From: Gossypium raimondii
Lineage: Eukaryota > Streptophyta > Magnoliopsida > Malvales > Malvaceae
Length of the DNA: 64,000 bases
Reading direction: 5' to 3'
Assembly (NCBI RefSeq): GCF_025698545.1
Contig: NC_068577.1
Coordinates: 2,017,501 to 2,081,500, forward strand
Positions 57,101 to 64,000 of this stretch are shown piece by piece. A program made the position numbers and the translations under genes. Each line of letters starts with the position of its first letter. The stretch's first letter is position 1. The notes beneath the pieces are model-generated. The model did no database searches, was not told the DNA's origin, and was given only the letters and a program-made list of their open reading frames with translations.

Positions 57101-59322
57101 TTTGTATACTATCTAAGCTATCACCTTTGGAGAAAGTAGAATTTGTTATTAACCACATACATTGAACAGTATGGATGGGAAATATATTCTGACTGGAGGT
57201 GAAGATGACTTGGTTCAAGTTTGGAGTATGGAAGATCAAAAGGTTGTGGCATGGGGTGAGGGGCACAACTCATGGGTAAGATTCTTATTTTGTAGCGAAG
57301 GCTTGTTTATTTGTTGCAGATGACAAATGGCTCTATATTCATTTCTTCTAAAATGGTGCCGGCAGGTTAGTGGAGTGGCATTCGATTCTTATTGGTCATC
57401 GCCTAATTCAGATGGCACAGGGGAGACTGTCATGTACCGCTTTGGTTCTGTTGGTCAGGTATGTAAATGCTGTGTGTCTGGTAAAAATAATGGCTGTCCT
57501 GAATTCTTGATGCCTTGTTTTTCCATAGTTATTTCCTGTCGTGTATTTCTGTGGGTTGTGGAATTAACTTTAGTTCCAGAAATGTCTAGCTTTCACAAGT
57601 TATTGATGCCTGACACTAACTTAATGTGGTTGAAGCAACATTTATAGAGCTAGCGGTTGCCTCTTTCTCTACTTATCATCTTGATGTCTGTTTTTAGGAC
57701 GGAATAGTGGTGATCTATAGCACATGGAATGACTATTTAGATTGTAAGAAATGTTTAGAGGATTTTAACCATATGAAACTTAGGTCTGCTTCGGTTACTA
57801 TACATTGTAATTAGGTTCTTGTTGAAACAGCATCTTGAACTGTTAATCTAATGAACATCATTTCTAGGTTAGGATACAAATGTGAAACATGAAAGCCAAG
57901 ACATATTTCAAAGAATAAGGGAATACATCACTTGTACTCTCTGATGACTGTATTTATTTCATTTTTATCGAAAGCCGTATATTCATAGAAAAAAGTTTGG
58001 GTCAAAATGTGCTGTCAGTCCATGTACTTTCACAAAATTAGAGAATTAGCCCCTATACTTTAAAAGTTAAAAATAAAATCCTTACTGTTTTTATTTAAAA
58101 ATCTTAATCCAATCCAACCATTAACACCGTTAGCATTGTCCATCAAATTTTGTCAACTTGGCATGTTTATTTTTTATCAATCATATGCCCGCTTCATAAG
58201 AGAGCAGCTTGATCAGCATGTCAAAATTGACAAATTTTGGTAAAAAAATACCGACGATATTAATGATGGTCATTGGATTAGGATTTTTAAACCGATAAAG
58301 TAAGAGACTTTTAATTTCTCAAAATTTACCCAAGTACAAGAACTGTGTCCACATTTTAACCAACATTTTGTAGTCAAAGAGCACGGCTGGGGAAAGGCAG
58401 AAAAAGGAGAAAAGCAAACACACACACCCCACACACAGGTAGGTCTTTCTTTTCCGTTGAGGGGAAAATACTAGATCTATCAATTTTGACCCTAACCCAC
58501 AAACCAGACCTGATTAGCCCAAATCCAAACCCGAGCCAAGTGCCAACCCAGTTTGACCCTAAAAAGTCAACAACTCAAACCCAAATGACATGATCGAGAC
58601 TATCTGACCCAAAAAGCCTGACCGGAAAACCCGAATGTCTTGAACCCAAAACAACCTAAACTTGAAACTGACCCAAACCTGAAAATTTTAAAACTTGAAT
58701 TAAGCTGATTTAGATTGACCCGAACCAAAACCAATCCATCCTGCCCAATTGATAGGTCTAGGGAATACTAACTGCAGGTTTTAAGCATTAATACATTAGA
58801 ATTTGGAATTTAGGAGGCTCCTTAATAAACTTGATGAACCTTTTGTATTATTCCTTCCTTAAAAGATATAAAAGGTGTCGTCCATCTGCAGTGTGTGCCC
58901 ATCACATCTCATTACTGCCTCCATTGTAGGATACACAATTGTTATTGTGGGACCTGGAAATGGATGAAATTGTTGTGCCATTGCGTCGATGCCCTCCTGG
59001 TGGATCTCCCACTTTCAGCACTGGGAGTCAATCTTCCCACTGGGACAATGTATGCCCACTGGGTACCCTGCTACCTGCCCCAAGCATTCGAGATGTTCCG
59101 AAAATTTCACCACTGGTTGCTCATCGTGTTCATACTGAACCTCTCTCAGGCTTGATTTTTAACCCGGGATCCGTACTTACTGTTTGTCGACAGGGGCACA
59201 TAAAAGTCTGGATGAGACCCAGTGGTGCAGAAAGCCAATCAAGCAACAGTGAAACTGTATCCAGTTCCAAGGATAAACCTTTAGTTTCCAACACACTTGG
59301 CAGTACTAGCCATAAACAATGA
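54127..59322 (+). CDS. WD40-repeat protein of the WDR20/CreC type
   Basis: Eleven exons fit: 54127-54297, 54628-54942, 55030-55138, 55226-55319, 56009-56096, 56236-56319, 56727-56823, 56922-57009, 57170-57275, 57366-57458, 58930-59322; 545 residues. The N terminus ([20 protein letters not shown]) and a Ser/Gly/Ala-rich linker precede the propeller. WD units are clear around [62 protein letters not shown] and [20 protein letters not shown]. It closely matches plant homologues At3g53390/At2g37160. In animals WDR20 activates USP12/USP46 deubiquitinases and in Aspergillus CreC partners the deubiquitinase CreB; a similar cofactor role in plants is inference. Introns 4 (55320) and 5 (56097) start with GC, not GT (ACAG|GCAAGA, AAAG|GCAAGT), and frame demands both. 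Intron 4 ends CAGCAG, a tandem acceptor that can add one Ser. Confidence 0.92.
57990..58370. repeat. Fold-back element in intron 10 of the WD40 gene
   Basis: The left arm 'gggtcaaaatgtgctgtcagtccatgtactttcac' pairs with the right arm 'gtacaagaactgtgtccacattttaacc'. Inner parts 'aatccaatccaaccattaacaccgtt' and 'aatgatggtcattggattagg' also pair. It helps explain why this intron is 1.47 kb long. Confidence 0.7.
58472..58760. mobile_element. hAT-type MITE, 289 bp, in intron 10 of the WD40 gene
   Basis: Termini TAGATCTATCAATTTTG and ...CAATTGATAGGTCTA are inverted repeats with few mismatches. The flanking octamers GAAAATAC and GGGAATAC agree at six of eight positions. The interior has 'gacccgaacc', 'aacccaaatgac' blocks, decayed relatives of the 'gcccgaccc' blocks in the other two MITEs. 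Confidence 0.7.
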
Positions 59323-61140
59323 CCAGCCATCAATAAAAGGATGGCAAAGAATAAAGTTCCGCCTTTGTAATGGAATTGCAATGAGGTTAACCAACTGAAT
59401 CCATTGTATATTGAAGGACAAAAAAGCCATTGACAGAGCTAAATAGGTATGGAGGAATAAAGAACTTCCATTGTAAGTAGAAACGGCTACTTCTAGAAAT
59501 ATATTTAGGATACGATAGGAATCACATGAAGTTTGCTCCTTTAAGATTTGTAATATATCTTAGAGGTGCATTTGAGTGATTATTTATGATCGGTGATTCA
59601 TCATCACCACTACAGTATGATTTTTGTTGGATCATAAGACCCTCCAAAAAAATAAAATAATAATACTGATGTTGAACATGCGGATAGCTTCATGAAAATG
59701 AAGTGGGTCAAATTTGTCCTGAAATCTTGGCAGATGATTTGGTTGAAACATAAGATTTTACTGTTATCATGAGTTTCCAAACGAGTAAAAATCTCTTACC
59801 TAGCTATATCTTTTGTTTCTCCTGATATAACCACAAAATTCAGTAGTTTCTTTTATTTGCATTGTATTGTCCAAAATAAACAGTCAACTGCTACATAAGG
59901 CTTCAACAGCAACACAGGACCCCATTTACAGTCTCGGTTTATAAAAATTCCAACATCTATAGTATCATCTCTATTTATTTTCTTTCCTATGTCTCTTCTG
60001 TACAATCTCTTTAATACTATTTACGCTAGAATCTTCACTGGTTTCTTTTATTTGCTCTTGAAAACATGGGTCTTATAAATTGGATAATCATTTTGTAATT
60101 GATACACTAGATTTAACATTATGGGCCATTTAAGTCTAGAGGCATGTACTCTGTTTCAATTTTCTGATTCTTTATACTTTGTTTATACTCCTAGAGGGCC
60201 GTAGACAAAGTTTGAATTAGGTTTAAGTACGATATTAATACACTTGACCTAAAATATGAGCTTAATATTTTACTCAAATCTACTTATATATGTAAGTAGA
60301 TAATCCAACTTGTTTTTGGCTCGCCTATATTATTTTGAAAAAAAATAGTGATTTCAACTTTTTTAATGTTTAAATTATAGTATTATAGATTTAATTTTTA
60401 TGGGTTATAAATTGCATAATGTATAAAAATAATATAATATAAATATTACAATCTTAAAAAAAGAAAGCTAAGCTGGGCTTGAGTTTTGAATGTTTAAGTC
60501 CAAGTTTGATCTATATTGTCTAATTTTCTTGTTTGAACCCTTTTTGGGTCTAATATTTTGATCCAAATATCCAAGTTTTGAGCAAGCTCATGATTCATGA
60601 TAGCTTAAAAGAGGTTGGTTTTGGGCTTGATTAACCAATCGACCTCCATGATATTACTTGACTTCGATGATGAATGGAATGGACCTTCGTGGCTTTTGTT
60701 TAAAGAAAAAAGAATCTAACTTAATTCAACCATTAAAACAATTAAAAATGATCATAAAAATAAATGATTCAACCTAAAATGATCTGAAATGAAAATTTCA
60801 AAAATACCCAACTGAAAAGAAAATCCAATAAACAAGCTTGTTAGTTTGATGAAGGGCTGTCTTGGGACAATAAGACTGAAGGAGGAGGAAAGGCGTTTGT
60901 TAGTTTGAAATGCAGTGATGGGCAGCTACAAACAAGAAAGATCAAAGCTTGTTGCTGGGCCAAGCATATCGGAAGATGAAACAGGTTCAATGGACCGACA
61001 AAGGTGGATCCAATAAATCGTACCATGTCACTTGTCAGTCGCTCACTGCAATAAATAATAGAAAGTGCCGAAAAACATGTGGAAGGGGTCCCATAGCCCA
61101 CGCGATTTGTCAGAAAAAAAAAAAAACAAATCATTTGTAA
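59323..61140. other. 3' flank of the WD40 gene and spacer
   Basis: The first 300 bases are the probable 3' untranslated region. Around 60180-60620 lies a strongly decayed copy of the 'gcccgaccc' element type, now mostly transitions (gacctaaaatatgagctta, gggcttgagttttgaatg). No gene is supported. Confidence 0.45.
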
Positions 61141-61764
61141 ATTGTGATACACTTTCATAGTAGATTAGTGTGCCCCCTTCGATACAGATTAGAAACTTCC
61201 TATACCTGCCACGTAATCCCGACAACACGTCACCGGAGCATCTCTTGGTCGGTCCCACTCATTATCTTGCTGAGCTGCTAATCCCAGATCTATCACGTTT
61301 TTCATTGCTTCAGCTATTAAAGTCGGACCTGTTTCACACTTCACTTCATGAAGTACCAGCACCTTTCTTTGGAAAAGAAATCCCCACTCAAAGTTTTCGT
61401 TCTTTTTTTCTTTGTTTCAAATTTTCAATCAAAGGTTGACAACCCAGATTGAGATTGAAGCTAATTCATCAAAGGATGTCATGTAGCGTAGTTAAAGATT
61501 GAGTATTGGGGATGTTTCCAGGGGGGGAGTGAGGAAATATTGTTAGAAATGAAGTCAAGAAAAAGGGTTCCAATGAAGGTATGGTTAACTGCTCAAAGAT
61601 CAACAGGTCTCCTTGTGGGTGGAAATCACACATCCTCCAGGTTTTGCACTCGCTAAATTTGGTTTCTTGCTATGTGTTGGCTTCAAATTTCTCTTGGTTT
61701 CTCATATTTTGATATTGGATCTTCCTTGCTACTACTTAAGAGTTTCAAAGTGTTAAAAAAGACA
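61141..61764 (+). promoter_or_regulatory. 5' leader of the methyltransferase-like gene with several upstream ATGs
   Basis: The stretch holds tiny upstream frames at 61476-61502 and 61512-61532 and a longer one at 61549-61656. The CT-rich part at 61340-61430 suggests that transcription starts upstream of it. An ATG at 61672 is in frame with the main ORF and would add 31 residues. Confidence 0.55.
61549..61656 (+). CDS. Upstream ORF, 35 codons, candidate conserved-peptide uORF
   Basis: The frame starts MKSRKRVPMKVWLTAQ and ends NHTSSRFCTR before TAA. It lies wholly in the leader, 108 bases before the main ATG, and does not overlap it. It is basic, and its codons look normal. In Arabidopsis the homologues of the downstream gene (At3g53400, At5g03190) are, as I recall, listed as having conserved-peptide uORFs (CPuORF46/47). 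Such peptides usually reduce translation of the main ORF. Whether the peptide sequence matches that group could not be tested here. Confidence 0.6.
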   Translation: MKSRKRVPMKVWLTAQRSTGLLVGGNHTSSRFCTR

Positions 61765-63144
61765 ATGGATTTTAAGACCTTTAACTTGATGATATTTCAT
61801 GGGTCTTTAGGGAGGCGTGTGCTTTTACGCGCTCTCATGGTTGCTGCTGCTTTGTCGGTTGTTCCTTTGCTGCAAATCATCTCTGGTGCCGGTCCAGATA
61901 TATTGTATACCCTTTCTGCTTCGGCAAGCTGTGCCATTGGAACCGGTTCTCCAACCTCAACTATATTCTCTGGCAAATTTTTGTTCTCCAAAGTTTGGAG
62001 TTCATTTGGACCGGTTCAATGCGAGGAAAACAAGAACTTGACAACCAGCGTGGTTAAAGAGCTAATGGAAAAGCAAATTTTGAGTTACAATGCAAAAGCT
62101 CTTTGTGTGGGTGAAGGCTCAATGTCAGCTGTTAGGGCATTGAAAGACTTGGGATTCAGTGATGTTACTGGGGCCTATAGGCACCCTTGTTTCTCTCTGA
62201 AGCATAAGAAATTTGTTTATGAGCTTGATTATGAGGACAATTCTTATGATTTTGTGATATCTAGGGACTTAGATAAGGTTTCAGCCCCTGCTATGCTGGT
62301 GCTTGAGGTTGAACGTGTTCTTACTCCTGGTGGGATAGGGTCCATGCTTGTTGGTCGTAGTGGTAGCTTGATCAGGTCTGTAACTCCAGTTTCTTCCTTA
62401 TTGAAAGCTTCCAGTGTTGTTCATGTTGATTATGTGAATGGCTTCGCATTGATCGTATTCAAGAAGAAACTCAAAAACGGCACTTACTTCGAGCAGTATC
62501 AGCTACCAGCCGATTGTCGGTCTATGGCAAACACCAAACCTATGTTGGATAACATTGAGCCTCTTTTGGAGAAGAGGCCAGTTGGATTTGAGAAAACTAT
62601 TGCTTATTTGCCTGAATTTGTTAACATTTCTCATAAGCAACGTTTGGTGTATATTGATGTTGGGGCAAGTGAGCATTTGAACTCTAACGTTACAGATTGG
62701 TTCTTGCCATCTTATCCCGTGGATCGAAAAGCATTCCATGTGTATTTCATCGATCACAATACTTCAGTGATGCTATCCTATGTCAACAAGCCTGGTATCA
62801 ACTTTGTTTATTATCCTAGCCTTGCTGGAAATAGAGCTACATCCAATTCTAAGGCTTTCATTGGTTCTGATGATTCCGATCCGTATGTTGAAGACGAAGG
62901 ATTCGACTTCCTTCTTTGGATTAAAGAAACGGTGCAAAATGCAGACTTTGTGGTTCTGAAGATGAATGCAGGGGAAGTGGAGTTGAAAATTCTCTCAGAT
63001 TTGTTTGAAAGTGGAACCATATGCTCCATTGATGAGTTATTCCTGCACTGTTCCAACCGAGCCGTGAACAGAGATTGGATGGATCTCTTCAAGTCCCTTA
63101 GAGGAACTGGTGTTTATGTCCATCAATGGTGGGGAGATCAGTGA
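61765..63144 (+). CDS. Membrane-anchored SAM-methyltransferase-like protein (DUF7870 type)
   Basis: Single-exon ORF of 459 residues. MDFKTFNLMIFHGSLGRRVL is chosen as start, because related plant proteins begin M(D/K)LK near a similar HG-x-L-x-R-R-x-L motif; the ATG at 61672 would add 31 residues. Residues about 18-36 are a hydrophobic anchor (LLRALMVAAALSVVPLLQI), which fits a type II endomembrane protein. A first methyltransferase-like part holds ALCVGEGSMSAVRALKDLGF, YDFVISRDLDKV and EVERVLTPGGIGSMLVG (class I fold signs). A second part holds LVYIDVGASEHLNSNVTDWF, reminiscent of FkbM-type methyltransferases, and ends VYVHQWWGDQ. The enzyme's substrate is unknown. It follows the WD40 gene as At3g53400 follows At3g53390, from memory. 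Confidence 0.82.
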   Translation: MDFKTFNLMIFHGSLGRRVLLRALMVAAALSVVPLLQIISGAGPDILYTLSASASCAIGTGSPTSTIFSGKFLFSKVWSSFGPVQCEENKNLTTSVVKELMEKQILSYNAKALCVGEGSMSAVRALKDLGFSDVTGAYRHPCFSLKHKKFVYELDYEDNSYDFVISRDLDKVSAPAMLVLEVERVLTPGGIGSMLVGRSGSLIRSVTPVSSLLKASSVVHVDYVNGFALIVFKKKLKNGTYFEQYQLPADCRSMANTKPMLDNIEPLLEKRPVGFEKTIAYLPEFVNISHKQRLVYIDVGASEHLNSNVTDWFLPSYPVDRKAFHVYFIDHNTSVMLSYVNKPGINFVYYPSLAGNRATSNSKAFIGSDDSDPYVEDEGFDFLLWIKETVQNADFVVLKMNAGEVELKILSDLFESGTICSIDELFLHCSNRAVNRDWMDLFKSLRGTGVYVHQWWGDQ

Positions 63145-63708
63145 CCACCATTGCCATGGTGGGACTCTGTTTCAGATTAACTGTCTTGTTTGAGTCATGA
63201 GTCAGTCTATGTATCCTTATGGTGGTTGAGCATTATAGCTATAAAATCTCTACTTTCCTTAATAAAAAGGCTTATTGCTTAATTACCCTCTTTTGTTTTC
63301 TTCATGTTAGTTCCTTTCTTTTTTGTGTGTTGCATGTGGACTTTTTGCAGTAAAGTGCTATAACATAATTGCAGTACAAAGCCAAAGTGAAAAATGATTT
63401 AAGAGATGAAGATGACGTTAGGCAATATTACCAATATCCCATTTACACTTTCAACATAAAAGTTACAAAGCTTTTAAATATATATTTGATTTCCTTCTTT
63501 TATGGAAAGAGAATATATATATACAAAATTACAAGAAAAATATTATATACAAAATTTACAATTTACATTGCTGATTCAAGGAATGGTTTTTTTTTTTCTC
63601 AACCTCTCATGGATGAAGCAGTTCAATGGAACCACCATAGTTCTAACAAAAGTCAATGAAAGCATTCCTTAGATAGCTATGAAATCTAAAAAGAATTCAA
63701 ATGGTATA
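63145..63708. other. Convergent 3' region
   Basis: The 3' end of the methyltransferase-like gene, with AATAAAAAGG near 63262, faces the small minus-strand gene. The ORF at 63369 overlaps AT-rich sequence and shows no sign of coding. Confidence 0.45.
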
Positions 63709-63849
63709 TTATGCAAGGTCATCATATTCCTCTGCAACATCTTCAAAAATGGTTTCCAAACCTGGAGAAGATGAAGGCTTTTCTGGGTAAATGATGGGAG
63801 CTGGTGCTACTTCCATCCAGGAACTCCTTTGCCTGCTTTCCTTAGCCAT
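63709..63849 (-). CDS. 46-residue acidic protein, possibly DIP2-like
   Basis: The frame on the minus strand starts MAKESRQRSSWMEVAPAPII and contains YPEKPSSSPGLETIFED and an acidic end AEEYDDLA. It is preceded by a possible leader intron (donor AGAG|GTATTTC near 63905). Its codon use looks normal, and the ATG has a purine at -3 (TCAATGG). Arabidopsis DIP2 (At5g03210), a small polypeptide that binds the DNA-binding protein phosphatase DBP1 in virus-resistance work, lies near the methyltransferase At5g03190. Gene order and small size suggest kinship, but I could not align the sequences. The gene may continue as leader to the window end. Confidence 0.5.
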   Translation of the reverse strand: MAKESRQRSSWMEVAPAPIIYPEKPSSSPGLETIFEDVAEEYDDLA

Positions 63850-64000
63850 TGAAAGTCTTTAATGAAGGGTCAATTGATTAAAAGAAGGGTTAAAACAATG
63901 AAATACCTCTCTTCCTCCTAATCCAAAGAAGAAGAGAGATGTTAAAAAAATCTGGGGAAGACCTTCAAAAAATAAAAGACCCTTCTGATTTTTAAGGTTC

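Noticed and set aside
61170..61439. 89-codon open frame in the methyltransferase leader
   Set aside because: The first codon is GTG, not ATG, and the chain has no recognisable motif. It is not a credible plant ORF.
1..64000. tRNA, rRNA, CRISPR arrays or organelle DNA
   Set aside because: No cloverleaf-forming tRNA gene, rRNA match, spaced repeats or plastid/mitochondrial gene was recognised. The only tRNA-like words are the SINE promoters.

Overview
The window is plant nuclear DNA, most likely cotton (Gossypium, Malvaceae). The evidence is large AT-rich intergenic stretches full of degenerate LTR retrotransposons, spliced genes with standard plant GT-AG introns, cotton-type LTR motifs (CACGGCCGTG and GTCGCGAC palindromes, 'gatgaggcactgggtgcc' phrases) and protein-level resemblance to Malvaceae orthologues. 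Species and subgenome cannot be told from the sequence alone. Exon boundaries were placed by hand from reading frame, splice consensus and recalled homologues.

Layout. 1-13.6 kb is a transposable-element block with no gene. Its core is a nested stack: a fold-back element (3.7 kb, resuming at 11.2 kb) split by a copia-like sequence, itself split by a long LTR (5013-10300), itself split by a 2880-bp solo LTR with a perfect 5-bp target duplication. 14.2-22.2 kb (+) holds a POWERDRESS-like double-SANT co-repressor gene whose 3' end looks frameshifted or truncated. A convergent gene (22.7-24.8 kb, -) encodes a conserved membrane protein of unknown function. 25-29.6 kb is fold-back elements plus one intact hAT-type MITE. 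29.7-37.0 kb (-) is a tandem triplication of a small plant-specific gene with conserved promoters, separated by fold-back elements and a dead RNase H fragment. A small LEA-like gene (37.8-38.1 kb, +) follows. 38.4-53 kb is again repeat-rich: RNase H remnants, three tRNA-derived SINE copies, hAT MITEs, LTR pieces, a 569-bp solo LTR and two recent-looking local tandem duplications. A three-exon gene for a secreted peptide precursor (49.1-49.5 kb) lies inside this block. 54.1-59.3 kb (+) is an 11-exon WDR20/CreC-type WD40 gene with two GC-AG introns. 61.5-63.1 kb (+) is a membrane-anchored methyltransferase-like gene with a 35-codon upstream ORF. 63.7-63.85 kb (-) encodes a 46-residue acidic protein, possibly DIP2-like.

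Functional links. The genes are not an operon or pathway. As I recall the Arabidopsis map, PWR is At3g52250, the WDR20 homologue At3g53390 and the methyltransferase At3g53400, with a paralogous methyltransferase (At5g03190) near DIP2 (At5g03210). The order here therefore looks like conserved microsynteny. The best candidates for undescribed biology are the secreted peptide, the upstream ORF, the triplicated gene array and the altered POWERDRESS C terminus.
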